Assembly: GCF_000702265.1 (NCBI RefSeq)
Contig: NZ_KL370880.1
Span: forward strand, 1-64,000
DNA length: 64,000 nucleotides
Direction: 5' to 3'
DNA from: Butyrivibrio sp. NC2002
GTDB taxonomy: Bacteria; Bacillota; Clostridia; Lachnospirales; Lachnospiraceae
The notes below the pieces were generated by a model, which was not told where the DNA came from, did no database searches, and was given only the letters and a program-made list of their open reading frames with translations. The position numbers were made by a program, and so were the translations under genes. Positions 36,001 to 45,907 of this stretch are shown here, in pieces (within the stretch, counting starts at the first letter, position 1; the number at the start of each line of letters is the position of its first letter).

Positions 36001-36640
36001 AGCCATGAGAGACCTGGAAATAAGGGGAGCAGGAAACCTTCTAGGCAAAAGCCAATCGGGACATATGGCATCTGTAGGATACGACCTGTATTGCAAGATG
36101 CTTGGCGAGGCCGTAAAACGAAAAAAGGGCGAAACAAAGGATGCTCTTTTGGAAGACTTTACTACCAGCGTGGATATTGATGTTGACGCATATATTCCTG
36201 CTACATATATTATTAACGAAGAGCAGAAGCTTGAAATATATAAGAGAATAGCAGGCATAGAGAACGAAGGTGACAGAGATGATATGAAGGATGAGCTTCG
36301 GGACAGATTCGGAGAAGTGCCGACTTCTGTAGAGAACCTCATCAGAATATCCCTTGTAAGAGAAAAAGCTCATAATCTCTACGTCCTTGAAATTAAAGGC
36401 GGAAACGGTGAGATCACGATTAAGCTTAACAACAATGCAAGGCTTAACGGAGCAAAAATCCCGGCGCTTTTGGAAGCATATAAAGGAAAGCTGGAGTTCA
36501 GAGCAGGAAGCTATCCTCTTTTCATATATAAATATGTAAAGAATGAAAGCAATAATGTGGCGGAAGAGGAACTCCTAAACGATACGGAAAAGCTCGTTGA
36601 ATATATGCAGATACTTTCAATGGAAACGGTAAAAGCTTGA
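33059..36640 (+). CDS. mfd: Transcription-repair coupling factor
   Basis: The 1193-residue Mfd is full length. It has the UvrB-homology module (GEFSVRGDIIDVFD, about 165-180), the RNA polymerase-interaction domain (GDYVVHEDHGLGIYKGIE, about 510-530), and the RecG-like translocase with Walker A GDVGFGKTEVA (about 663), DEEQRFG (about 764) and QLRGRVGRS. It removes stalled RNA polymerase from damaged DNA and recruits UvrA. The start is ATG at 33059 with a weak GAGGTT site 6 nt upstream, suggesting coupling to pth. Confidence 0.97.
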   Translation: MRAIEAPLKEMEKFQELNKYLEKPFACAEVSGCVDSQKLHMINGLAQDFKYRIIVTYSDIRVKEIYEDYRFYDRNVTVYPAKDLIFYQADVHSNDIAKERIKCLRRLIEGRPVTVVTTFSSLMTPQIKAEVIKENVISINKRKTVSVKELTNKLVKIGYSRVYQVSAPGEFSVRGDIIDVFDLTEENPYRIELWGDEVETIRSFDIMSQRSIDKLESIEIYPATEIILTEDELEKGIKKIEEESSFVYKKLREEFKTEAAHRIKENFEELKEELLELHMQVNLESYVRYFYDETITLLELFPAGKTCVFIDEPLHVLEHASAVETEFRESMIHRSENGYALPGQMDLLYTADECIARMGSVRKVSVASLMAPKDLNKFAPEKQFEFHARSIAPYNNSFESLVHDLKGFVKNGYRVLILSGSRTRAKRIVEDLRDQNVNSFYSENPMRELENGEIMTYYGRILKGFEYTDAKFAVIAESDIFTEHKKKKRKKHSGYNGEKISNFADLVVGDYVVHEDHGLGIYKGIEKIETDGVVRDYIKISYADGGNLYVLATGLDVIQKYASGDTGADGAKVRKPKLNKLGTGDWKRTKNKVRAAVEEVADDLVELYSKRQNSAGYQFSTDTVWQQEFEDAFPYDETEDQMSAITDTKKDMESDKIMDRLICGDVGFGKTEVAIRAAFKAVQDGKQVAILVPTTILAQQHYNTFTERMKDFPVRVDMMSRFRTASEQKKTVQDLKKGLVDVVIGTHRLLSGDVVFKDLGLLVVDEEQRFGVAHKEKIKKLKENVDVLTLSATPIPRTLHMSLVGIRDMSILDEAPGDRQPIQTFVCEYNDEMVREAIAREVARGGQVYYVYNRVNDIADVAARIQKLVPEVNVSFAHGQMKESELEKIMYDFIDGEIDVLVSTTIIETGLDISNANTMIIHDSDKMGLSQLYQLRGRVGRSNKTAYAFLMYKRNKMLREVAEKRLSAIREFTDLGSGFKIAMRDLEIRGAGNLLGKSQSGHMASVGYDLYCKMLGEAVKRKKGETKDALLEDFTTSVDIDVDAYIPATYIINEEQKLEIYKRIAGIENEGDRDDMKDELRDRFGEVPTSVENLIRISLVREKAHNLYVLEIKGGNGEITIKLNNNARLNGAKIPALLEAYKGKLEFRAGSYPLFIYKYVKNESNNVAEEELLNDTEKLVEYMQILSMETVKA

Positions 36641-36708
36641 CTTCTTGTGGGTAAAAGCAGTGATCACCGGTAAGAAGTAATACAGATTGCAGACAGGTGG
36701 GAATAATA

Positions 36709-37665
36709 GTGGATGATATTCAGATCGTAAATGAAAAATATATAGTTCAGCTGCGTGAGAGAGTTGAGAGAAAACTGGGTGAAACAGGCGGAATATGCGA
36801 GCCTCTTGAAAAAGCTCTTAGAGGAAAGAGAATGCCTATAGAGAATCCAAGAGTTGTCTATCAGGGTGAGCCCGGCGCATATAGTGAAATGGCAGCAATC
36901 GATTTTTTTGGAAAAGACGTAAACAGTGAAGGACTTTTGCATTTTGAGGATACCTTCAAAAGACTTATGGATAACACAGCAGATTATGCAGTGCTGCCAA
37001 TCGAGAATTCTTCAACAGGTGCAATCCGTCAGGTGTACGATCTTCTGGCCAAATACGAGTGCTATATTGTAGGAGAGACTACAGTCAGAGTAAGGCATAA
37101 TCTTATGGTTTTGCCCGATGCTGACATCTCTGATATTAAGGCTGTTTTCTCACATGAGCAGGGACTTTTTCAATGTGAAGAGTATCTCTCGGAGCACTCT
37201 GAATGGGAAAAAATACCTCAGGCAGATACTGCAGGAAGTGCAAGAATGGTAGCTGAGCTTAAGGATAAAACCAAGGCTGCTATATGTTCCTCAAGGGCTG
37301 CAGAGATATACGGATTAAAAATAATCCAAAAAGAGATTAATACTAACACTAATAATACGACAAGATTTGTGGTAATATCTAAAAAACTTGAACTCAGGGA
37401 AGGAAGAGACAAGATCTGCATAAGCTTTAAGACAAGGCACAAGGCGGGTGCTCTGCATGAAGCTTTGACAGTTTTCAGAATCTACGGGCTTAACCTTGTG
37501 AGGCTTGAATCAAGACCGATACCTGAGCATAACTGGGAATATATGTTTTTTACCGAATTCACAGGGGACCTTCTTATGGAAGGAATGAATACGGTAGTGC
37601 AGGCACTTATGTGCACTGTATCGGACATAAGGATTTTTGGTAATTTCAAGGCTAATCTTTTTTGA
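36709..37665 (+). CDS. pheA: Prephenate dehydratase
   Basis: The protein converts prephenate to phenylpyruvate for phenylalanine synthesis. The dehydratase domain is at about 45-225 (VYQGEPGAYSEMAA; ENSSTGAIRQVYDLL; and NTNNTTRFVVIS carrying the TRF catalytic motif), and a C-terminal ACT domain with LVRLESRPIP binds phenylalanine. In many Clostridia the gene is fused to chorismate mutase, but only about 45 residues precede the dehydratase here, too few for that domain. I chose GTG 36709 because AGGTGGG is 7 nt upstream; GTG 36697 is in frame but overlaps that site. The aminotransferase follows after 12 nt. Confidence 0.92.
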   Translation: MDDIQIVNEKYIVQLRERVERKLGETGGICEPLEKALRGKRMPIENPRVVYQGEPGAYSEMAAIDFFGKDVNSEGLLHFEDTFKRLMDNTADYAVLPIENSSTGAIRQVYDLLAKYECYIVGETTVRVRHNLMVLPDADISDIKAVFSHEQGLFQCEEYLSEHSEWEKIPQADTAGSARMVAELKDKTKAAICSSRAAEIYGLKIIQKEINTNTNNTTRFVVISKKLELREGRDKICISFKTRHKAGALHEALTVFRIYGLNLVRLESRPIPEHNWEYMFFTEFTGDLLMEGMNTVVQALMCTVSDIRIFGNFKANLF

Positions 37666-37677
37666 GGAGATAACGGT

Positions 37678-38868
37678 ATGAGCACAGAGCTTTCCGCGAA
37701 AATGAAAAAAGTAAGCATCTCACCGACGAGCGCTTTTTTTGCAAGAGTTGAGGAGATGAAAAGAAATGGGATGGATATCATATCCCTTAATGTTGGTGAG
37801 CCGGATTTTCCTACGCCTTCTAATATTAAGGCGGCCGGAATTAAGGCAATAGAAGAGAATTTTACCAAGTATACAGAAGGGAGCGGCATTGCTCCTTTGA
37901 GAAAGGCCATTTCAAAAAAGCTTAAAGAGGATAATGGCCTTACTTATGAGATGGACGAAATAGCGGTGATGACAGGTGCAAAGCAGGCACTGTCCGCAGC
38001 GCTTATGGCGATCGTATCAGATGGGGATGAGGTTATTATTCCCACGCCCTGCTATGTCAGCTACCCTGACATGGTTTCACTTGCAGGCGGAGTGAGCGTT
38101 CTTGTTGAAAGAGCGGATGATTTTTCTTTGGATATGGATGCGATAAAAAATGCTGTCACAGACAAAACGAAGGCAGTTATCATTTGCAGTCCGGACAATC
38201 CTACAGGACATGTATACAGTGAGCAAAGTATCAGAGAGCTCGCTGATCTTTCTATTCAAAAAGATTTCTTTGTTATTTCAGATGAGATATATGAAAAAAT
38301 AATATATGACCAAAAAAAGGCATTCAGTATAGCCGGTGTTCCCGGAATGAAGGACAGGACGATACTGATAAACGGCTTTTCCAAAACCTATTCCATGACA
38401 GGATGGAGAATGGGATATCTTTGCGCTAGAAAAGATGTCATAAAAGCGGCAATAAAGGTACAGAGTCAGACAACCACAACGCCTTCAAGCATCTCGCAGA
38501 TGGCTTCCCTCGAAGCACTGGAAGGTCCGCAGGATTCTGTTGAAGCAATGGTTTTGGAATTTCAAAAAAGAAGAGACTATGTATACGAGAGACTAAACTC
38601 TATAGAAGGAGTAAGTTGCAAACCCATAATGGGGGCATTTTATGCGCTATTTGATGTAAGCTCTTATATAGGAAAAAAAGCTGCTGATGGAAAGGTCTTG
38701 GAAAACGACGTGGAGCTGTGCGAATATTTGCTTGAAAAAGAGCATGTTGCAGCAATGCCGGGCAGCTGCTATAAGGCTCCGGGTACCTTAAGAATCTCGT
38801 TTGCATCATCCATGGACGTGCTAAAAAAGGCACTTGACCGGATAGAAAACGGACTGATGTTGTCTTAA
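37678..38868 (+). CDS. Aminotransferase class I/II, probably aromatic/aspartate type
   Basis: The 396-residue PLP enzyme has the fold type I signatures NVGEPDFPTP (about 37), GAKQALSAALMAI, CSPDNPTGHVYS (about 165-180), SDEIYEKIIYD and the PLP-lysine motif NGFSKTYSMTGWRMGYL (about 230-247). Its position directly after pheA suggests that it makes phenylalanine from phenylpyruvate, although the family also uses aspartate. It starts after GAGGAGATAACGGT. No terminator is obvious after it. Confidence 0.92.
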   Translation: MSTELSAKMKKVSISPTSAFFARVEEMKRNGMDIISLNVGEPDFPTPSNIKAAGIKAIEENFTKYTEGSGIAPLRKAISKKLKEDNGLTYEMDEIAVMTGAKQALSAALMAIVSDGDEVIIPTPCYVSYPDMVSLAGGVSVLVERADDFSLDMDAIKNAVTDKTKAVIICSPDNPTGHVYSEQSIRELADLSIQKDFFVISDEIYEKIIYDQKKAFSIAGVPGMKDRTILINGFSKTYSMTGWRMGYLCARKDVIKAAIKVQSQTTTTPSSISQMASLEALEGPQDSVEAMVLEFQKRRDYVYERLNSIEGVSCKPIMGAFYALFDVSSYIGKKAADGKVLENDVELCEYLLEKEHVAAMPGSCYKAPGTLRISFASSMDVLKKALDRIENGLMLS

Positions 38869-38880
38869 TGCGCACAAATG

Positions 38881-38909
38881 TTGACTTTTTTTCGAAACTG
38901 TACTAAACT
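38881..38909 (+). promoter_or_regulatory. Promoter of the Ala/Lys-rich protein gene
   Basis: TTGACT (38881-38886), 17-nt spacer, TAAACT (38904-38909), leading to a leader of about 60 nt. Confidence 0.65.
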
Positions 38910-38974
38910 CAAAAACGTAATGATAAATTTGTTATAACGTGGGTATACAGATACCTTATGAAAGAGAGGGAGAC

Positions 38975-39553
38975 ATGGCGGACGACAAGCAGAAAGATTC
39001 AGCTTTAAAGCCGATTGCAACTATTAAGAAGACGGTGATCGCAGCTGATAAGAAGGAAGCAACTAAGACAGAAGCAAAGGTTGAGACAAAGAAGGTAGAG
39101 ACTAAGAAGGCTGCAACCAAGAAGGCCACAGCTAAGAAGGCACCTGCTAAAAAGGCAGAGGCTAAGACTGAGACCAAGAAGGAAGCTGCTACAAAGCCTG
39201 CAGCTAAGACAGAGACTAAGGCAGCAGCAAAGAAGCCTGCAGCTCAGAAAACTGCAGCAAAGAAGCCTGCAACCAAGACCGCTGCAAAGGCTACAACCAA
39301 GACAGCAGCTAAGAAAGCTCCTGCTAAAAAGGAAACAGCAGCAAAGAGCACAGTTAAACCCAGCATTTTCCTTCAGTATGGCGGCAAAGACGTGGCATAT
39401 GATACTATTGTACAGGCTGCAAAGGATGTATTCGAGTATGATATGGGCGGCAAGGTTTCCGACATAAAGGATCTTGCAGTTTATGTTAAGCCTGAAGAAG
39501 GCAAGGGGTATTTTGTAATAAACGGTTCGATCGAAGGCAATTTCAATCTTTGA
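38975..39553 (+). CDS. Histone H1-like Ala/Lys-rich protein with conserved C-terminal domain
   Basis: The 192-residue protein has a low-complexity N-terminal part (about 20-125) made of repeated AAKKPA, TKTAAK and KKAPAK units, very like bacterial H1-type tails. A short folded domain follows (about 127-192, SIFLQYGGKDVAYDTIVQAA, then VYVKPEEGKGYFVINGS), which looks like the Lachnospiraceae DUF6465 type. The tail should bind DNA or RNA through charge. ATG 38975 follows AGAGAGGGAG; the in-frame GTG at 38939 has no ribosome site. It has its own promoter and terminator and probably acts on the nucleoid. Confidence 0.75.
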   Translation: MADDKQKDSALKPIATIKKTVIAADKKEATKTEAKVETKKVETKKAATKKATAKKAPAKKAEAKTETKKEAATKPAAKTETKAAAKKPAAQKTAAKKPATKTAAKATTKTAAKKAPAKKETAAKSTVKPSIFLQYGGKDVAYDTIVQAAKDVFEYDMGGKVSDIKDLAVYVKPEEGKGYFVINGSIEGNFNL

Positions 39554-39587
39554 TCTGACATTTTAATTTTATTTATCTGATTTATGC

Positions 39588-39622
39588 AACCGGTATGGAT
39601 GATTACATTCATGCCGGTTTTT
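39588..39622 (+). terminator. Terminator of the Ala/Lys-rich protein gene
   Basis: AACCGGTATG (39588-39597) pairs with CATGCCGGTT (39610-39619) with one wobble, followed by T residues. Confidence 0.88.
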
Positions 39623-39654
39623 CATATTGATAAAGGAATTTGAGATGTTTGATG

Positions 39655-39683
39655 TTGACATAGGTAATAGTAAGTGGTAATTT
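39655..39683 (+). promoter_or_regulatory. Promoter of hrcA-grpE-dnaK
   Basis: TTGACA (39655-39660), 17-nt spacer, TAATTT (39678-39683). The CIRCE operator begins 15 nt downstream, at the expected transcription start. Confidence 0.8.
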
Positions 39684-39697
39684 AAGTAAAGAAGATG

Positions 39698-39724
39698 TTA
39701 GCACTCATATTGAATGAGTGCTAA
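39698..39724. promoter_or_regulatory. CIRCE operator
   Basis: TTAGCACTC (39698-39706), 9-nt spacer, GAGTGCTAA (39716-39724) is a perfect CIRCE inverted repeat, the binding site of HrcA encoded immediately downstream. Confidence 0.98.
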
Positions 39725-39747
39725 CACATAAAAGAAAGGGTGATTTA

Positions 39748-40779
39748 ATGCAACTGGATGACAGAAAAAAGAAAATACTGCATGCAATTGTTCGTAATTA
39801 CCTGGAGACAGGAGAGCCGGTAGGAAGCAGAACAATATCCAAATACACAGATCTGAATCTGAGTTCTGCAACTATTAGAAATGAGATGGCTGACCTGGAA
39901 GAGATGGGGCTTATTTTACAGCCGCATACATCTGCAGGAAGGATTCCCTCAGATCAGGGATACAGAGTATATGTAGATGCGATGCTTGCTGAGAAGGAGC
40001 AGGAAGTCGAGAACATGAAGGAGATGCTTCTTGATAAGGAAGAGAAGCTTGAGACACTCCTTAAACAGGTTGCGAAGACTCTGGCAGTTGATACAAACTA
40101 TGCATCAATGATATCTGCCCCCATGATAAAGAGAAACAAGCTTAAATTTGTTCAGTTATCAAGAGTCGATGAGACACATCTTCTGGTGACTATCCTAATA
40201 GAAGGAAATGTTATCAAGAATCGCATGATAGATTTAGAGCAGGAACTTAATGAATCAGACATGTTAAAGCTCAACATCCTTCTTAATACAAGGCTTGGCG
40301 GACTTAGTGTAGAGGATATAAACCTCGGACTTATAGCTGCTCTTAAGCAGGAGGCCGGAATCCATAGCGACATAATCGGCAGCGTTCTTGATGCAACTGC
40401 AGAAGCGATCACCGAGGATGAAGACCTTCAGATATACACAAGCGGAGCAAATAATATTTTCCGTTATCCCGAACTTGCAGATAAAGAAAGAGCAAGTGAT
40501 CTCATAACAACATTTGAGGACAAGAGAGATCTGACGAGCCTTGTTGAGAGCAGCTTGTCGAATGCTTCGGAAGAGACGGGAATTCAAGTATATATTGGTA
40601 ATGAATCACCGGTTCAGTCCATGAAGGATTGCAGCGTTGTCACGGCAACGTACGATCTGGGTGAAGGAATGAGAGGCACGGTCGGCGTCATCGGTCCTAA
40701 GCGAATGGATTACGATAAAGTGGTCGGAGCACTGAAAAACATGATGAGAGCTCTGGATGATCTATATAAAAAGGAGTAG
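39748..40779 (+). CDS. hrcA: Heat-inducible transcription repressor HrcA
   Basis: The 343-residue repressor has the N-terminal winged helix (RKKKILHAIVRNYLETGEPVGSRTI region, then LSSATIRNEMADLEEMGLI) and the C-terminal GAF-like dimerisation part. It binds CIRCE and needs GroEL for activity, giving heat and misfolding control. ATG 39748 follows AAAGGG and lies just after CIRCE; the in-frame GTG at 39718 lies inside the operator and is rejected. First gene of hrcA-grpE-dnaK-dnaJ; grpE follows after 6 nt. Confidence 0.97.
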   Translation: MQLDDRKKKILHAIVRNYLETGEPVGSRTISKYTDLNLSSATIRNEMADLEEMGLILQPHTSAGRIPSDQGYRVYVDAMLAEKEQEVENMKEMLLDKEEKLETLLKQVAKTLAVDTNYASMISAPMIKRNKLKFVQLSRVDETHLLVTILIEGNVIKNRMIDLEQELNESDMLKLNILLNTRLGGLSVEDINLGLIAALKQEAGIHSDIIGSVLDATAEAITEDEDLQIYTSGANNIFRYPELADKERASDLITTFEDKRDLTSLVESSLSNASEETGIQVYIGNESPVQSMKDCSVVTATYDLGEGMRGTVGVIGPKRMDYDKVVGALKNMMRALDDLYKKE

Positions 40780-40785
40780 AAATAA

Positions 40786-41442
40786 GTGAGTAAGGAAGAA
40801 AAAAAAGAAACTGCTGAAAAAACTGAAAAGACTGAAAAGAAAACAGCCAAAGAACTTCAGCAGGAAGTAGCAGAAAAAGCGAAACAGGTTGCTGAAGCTG
40901 CCAACAAAGTTGCAGAGGCAGCGGAAGACGATACAAAAGAAAATGAAGCTAAAGGATCTTCGGAGGAAGGCGAGAAGAAGCTTTTCGGCAAGAAAGAAAA
41001 GAAGAACCCCTTCAAAGAAAAGTTCGAAGAGATGCAGGATAAATACATGCGTCAGCTTGCGGAATTCGAAAACTTCCGTAAAAGGACCGACAAAGAAAAG
41101 TCACAGATGTTTGACCAGGGTGCATCCAACGTACTTGAGAAGATTTTACCTGTTGTTGATAACTTTGAAAGAGGACTTGCCCAGGTTCCCGAAGATGAGA
41201 AAGAATCTGCTTTTGCTGATGGCATGAACATGATCTACAAACAGCTCATCAAGCAGATGGAAGACCTCGGAGTTACACCTATAGAAGCTGTTGGTAAAGA
41301 GTTTGATCCCAACTTCCACAACGCAGTAATGCAGGTTGAAAGTGAAGAATATGAAGAGGGCGTTGTTGCGCAGGAGCTTCAGAAGGGTTACATGTACAAA
41401 GACATGGTGCTTAGACACAGCATGGTAGCCGTTGCAAAGTGA
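40786..41442 (+). CDS. grpE: Nucleotide exchange factor GrpE
   Basis: The 218-residue GrpE has a long acidic/Lys-rich N-terminal extension (about 1-75), then the coiled coil with MRQLAEFENFRKRTDKEK (about 86-103), and the four-helix/beta-wing part with VDNFERGLAQVP and GKEFDPNFHNAVMQVE. It releases ADP from DnaK. It starts with GTG at 40786 after AAGGAG. It is part of the CIRCE-controlled operon. Confidence 0.96.
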   Translation: MSKEEKKETAEKTEKTEKKTAKELQQEVAEKAKQVAEAANKVAEAAEDDTKENEAKGSSEEGEKKLFGKKEKKNPFKEKFEEMQDKYMRQLAEFENFRKRTDKEKSQMFDQGASNVLEKILPVVDNFERGLAQVPEDEKESAFADGMNMIYKQLIKQMEDLGVTPIEAVGKEFDPNFHNAVMQVESEEYEEGVVAQELQKGYMYKDMVLRHSMVAVAK

Positions 41443-41508
41443 TTGGTATAGAAATATTCAGCAATCCGCGAGGCAATAAAATAGTTAATTATTCATTAGT
41501 TTTTATAA

Positions 41509-43407
<1,899 letters not shown>

Positions 43408-43455
43408 TAGTCAGGCGGAAGCCGGATTTATAAAAGTTTAAGAAATAAACAGATT

Positions 43456-43507
43456 GCTAATGCCCAATACATAATGTAATATGGATTGGGCTTTAGCCTG
43501 TTTTTTT
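43456..43507 (+). terminator. Terminator-like hairpin between dnaK and dnaJ
   Basis: GCTAA-T-GCCCAAT (43456-43468) pairs with ATTGGGC-T-TTAGC (43485-43497), followed within 4 nt by seven T residues. It may terminate partly, lowering dnaJ relative to dnaK. Confidence 0.75.
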
Positions 43508-43536
43508 ACCATTTTTGATTAAGCTAGGAGAGATTC

Positions 43537-44724
43537 ATGGCAGAACAAAAACGAGATTACTATGAGGTCCTTGGTGTAAGCAAGGGCGCTAGTGATGAGG
43601 AAATAAAAAAAGCATATCGTGTACTTGCCAAAAAGTACCACCCGGATATGAACCCCGGTGATGCTACAGCAGCTGATAAGTTCAAGGAAGCTTCGGAAGC
43701 ATACGCTGTTTTGAGTGATCCTGAGAAGAGACGTCAGTATGACCAGTTCGGCCACGCAGCATTTGAGGGCGGCGCAGGCGGATATGGTGCAGGCGGATTC
43801 GATTTTGGCGGTGCTGATTTCGGTGATATATTTGGAGATATTTTCGGCGATTTCTTTGGCGGCGGAAGAAGAAGCTCCGGTGCAAGAAGCGGTCCCTCAA
43901 AGGGTGCTAATATTCGCGCAAGTGTAAGGATTACCTTCGAGGAAGCTGTTTTTGGATGTGAGAAAGAACTGGATCTTAGACTCAAGGATCCCTGCCCTAC
44001 ATGTAAAGGAACCGGTGCTAAGCCCGGCACGACAGCTCAGATGTGCCCTAAGTGTGGTGGTAAAGGACAGGTTGTATTTACACAGCAGTCATTCTTTGGA
44101 ACAGTCAGAAATGTTCAGACATGTCCTGATTGTGACGGAAGTGGTAAGGTCATTAAAGATAAGTGCTCTGATTGCGGCGGAACAGGTTATGTTTCAAGCA
44201 ATAAGAGAATTCAGGTATCAATACCTGCCGGAATAGATAACGGACAGAGCGTAAGAATAAGAGAAAAGGGTGAACCCGGAAGAAACGGTGGTCCCAGAGG
44301 AGATCTTCTTGTAGAAGTTATCGTAAGTGATCATCCTATTTTCCAGAGACAGGATTATGATATATTCTCAACAGTTCCTATGTCCTATGCCGTAGCTGCA
44401 CTGGGCGGAACCGTTGCTATAGACACGGTTGACGGAAAAGTCCTCTATGATGTTAAGGCAGGAACACAGACTGATACTAGAATAAGACTTAGAGGAAAGG
44501 GTGTTCCCACACTCAGAAATAAAGATGTACGTGGTGACCATTATGTAACTTTGGTTGTTCAAGTACCTGATAAACTGTCTAAGGAAGCTAAGGAACTTCT
44601 CAAACAGTTTGATGAAAAGACAGGCGACAGTCTTCATGCCGCAGATAATATCACAGCAGATAAAGACGGATCTGATGGTGATGGAGGAAAGAAAAAAGGC
44701 GGCTTCTTTGGGAAAAAGAAATAA
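43537..44724 (+). CDS. dnaJ: Chaperone protein DnaJ
   Basis: The 395-residue class A Hsp40 has the J domain with HPD (about 36-38), a Gly/Phe-rich linker (about 75-115), four zinc motifs ([32 protein letters not shown], about 150-215) and C-terminal substrate-binding domains. The end is an unusual Gly/Lys-rich tail ([13 protein letters not shown]). It passes substrates to DnaK and stimulates its ATPase. It starts after AGGAGAGA. Confidence 0.98.
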   Translation: MAEQKRDYYEVLGVSKGASDEEIKKAYRVLAKKYHPDMNPGDATAADKFKEASEAYAVLSDPEKRRQYDQFGHAAFEGGAGGYGAGGFDFGGADFGDIFGDIFGDFFGGGRRSSGARSGPSKGANIRASVRITFEEAVFGCEKELDLRLKDPCPTCKGTGAKPGTTAQMCPKCGGKGQVVFTQQSFFGTVRNVQTCPDCDGSGKVIKDKCSDCGGTGYVSSNKRIQVSIPAGIDNGQSVRIREKGEPGRNGGPRGDLLVEVIVSDHPIFQRQDYDIFSTVPMSYAVAALGGTVAIDTVDGKVLYDVKAGTQTDTRIRLRGKGVPTLRNKDVRGDHYVTLVVQVPDKLSKEAKELLKQFDEKTGDSLHAADNITADKDGSDGDGGKKKGGFFGKKK

Positions 44725-44737
44725 TCTATAATATACA

Positions 44738-44766
44738 GGCGGGGAGAATTTATTTTTCTCTCCGCC
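44738..44766 (+). terminator. Hairpin after dnaJ, possible terminator
   Basis: GGCGGGGAGAA (44738-44748) pairs with TTCTCTCCGCC (44756-44766), 11 bp with one wobble. No clean T-run follows, so read-through into prmA is likely. Confidence 0.6.
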
Positions 44767-44833
44767 GCATTTGTGTGTTTAGGGAAAAATACTAAAAACT
44801 TATAATAAGCATTTTATCGAGAGGAAAAAAGCC

Positions 44834-45892
44834 ATGAAATGGATGAGGTTCAGAATCAGAACTAACGAAGAATCAGAGGATATAATTGTCAGCAGCATGA
44901 TGGATATCGGCCTCGAGGGAGCGCAGATTGAAGATAATGCGCCTCTTACGGCAGCTGATAAGGAGCAGATGTTCACTGATGATCTGCAGGATGCAGATGA
45001 TGAGGAAACAGGAGTAGACAGCTGCGCATATAGCAACGTGGAAGAGGGTGCTGCATATCTTAACTTTTTTCTCGAGCTTGGCGATGATAATATGCTTAAT
45101 GTCAACGTATATGATGAAAATGGCGAAGAGAGCACCGTTAAAAAGACTCCCGACCAGATTAAAACTGAGATTAAAGAAGTTCTGGATGAACTCAGGAACT
45201 TTTCAGATATAGGCGATGGCACTATTTCTGTAGACGTTACAGAGGATATAGACTGGATAAACAATTGGAAGCAGTATTTCCATAAGTTCTATGTTGAAAA
45301 TGTTCTTGTTATCCCTTCATGGGAGACCATGGATGCTGAGGATGAGAAGAAGGCAGAGATAGTTCTGCACATCGATCCCGGCACAGCCTTCGGTACAGGA
45401 ATGCATGAGACAACTCAGCTCTGCATAAAGGCGCTTAAAAAATACATGACTAAGGACGCTGAGATCCTTGATGTCGGCACAGGAAGCGGAGTTCTTTCCA
45501 TCCTTGCTAAGAAGTTCGGAGCAGGTCATGCCGTAGGAACAGATCTTGATCCCTGTTCAGAGCCTGCAGTTGCAGACAATAAGAAGGCAAATGGCATAAA
45601 GGAAGAGGACTTTGATCTCATTATCGGCAACATCATTGATGATGAGAGCGTTCAGAACAAGGTCGGAAAAGAAAAGTACGACATTGTGGTTGCAAACATT
45701 CTTCCCTACGTTCTCGTTCCGCTTACACCTATCGTTCCCGGACTTTTAAAGAAGGGCGGAATATATATAACATCAGGAATAATAGAAGCCAAAGAAGATG
45801 TGGTAAGAAAAGCCCATGAAGAAGCAGGGCTTGAAGTTATAGAAATTGGGAAACAGGGAGAATGGGTCTCTGTTATTTCAAGGAAAGCCTGA
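44834..45892 (+). CDS. prmA: Ribosomal protein L11 methyltransferase
   Basis: The 352-residue PrmA is longer than the usual 290-315 because of an acidic stretch near residues 40-65 in the N-terminal L11-binding domain. The catalytic part has HIDPGTAFGTGMHETTQLC (about 179-197), the SAM loop ILDVGTGSGVLSILAKKF (about 210-227) and VVANILPYVLVPL. It trimethylates L11. Together with rsmE it follows dnaJ, a common Firmicute order. It starts after GAGAGGAAAAAAG. Confidence 0.95.
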   Translation: MKWMRFRIRTNEESEDIIVSSMMDIGLEGAQIEDNAPLTAADKEQMFTDDLQDADDEETGVDSCAYSNVEEGAAYLNFFLELGDDNMLNVNVYDENGEESTVKKTPDQIKTEIKEVLDELRNFSDIGDGTISVDVTEDIDWINNWKQYFHKFYVENVLVIPSWETMDAEDEKKAEIVLHIDPGTAFGTGMHETTQLCIKALKKYMTKDAEILDVGTGSGVLSILAKKFGAGHAVGTDLDPCSEPAVADNKKANGIKEEDFDLIIGNIIDDESVQNKVGKEKYDIVVANILPYVLVPLTPIVPGLLKKGGIYITSGIIEAKEDVVRKAHEEAGLEVIEIGKQGEWVSVISRKA

Positions 45893-45907
45893 CAGAGGAG
45901 ATGACTG

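Noticed and set aside
36641..36708. Inverted repeat ACTTCTT/AAGAAGT before pheA considered as a T-box or attenuator
   Set aside because: The region is only 68 nt, has no T-box sequence, no leader peptide with Phe codons and no terminator T-run.
39100..39345. Tandem repeat tract considered as a CRISPR-like or VNTR element
   Set aside because: The repetition is in-frame coding for Ala/Lys/Thr units of one protein; there are no spacers or fixed repeats. No CRISPR array was seen anywhere in the window.
43734..44030. Minus-strand Pro/Ser-rich frame opposite dnaJ
   Set aside because: It arises from the Gly/Phe-rich linker of DnaJ read in reverse; no independent signals.
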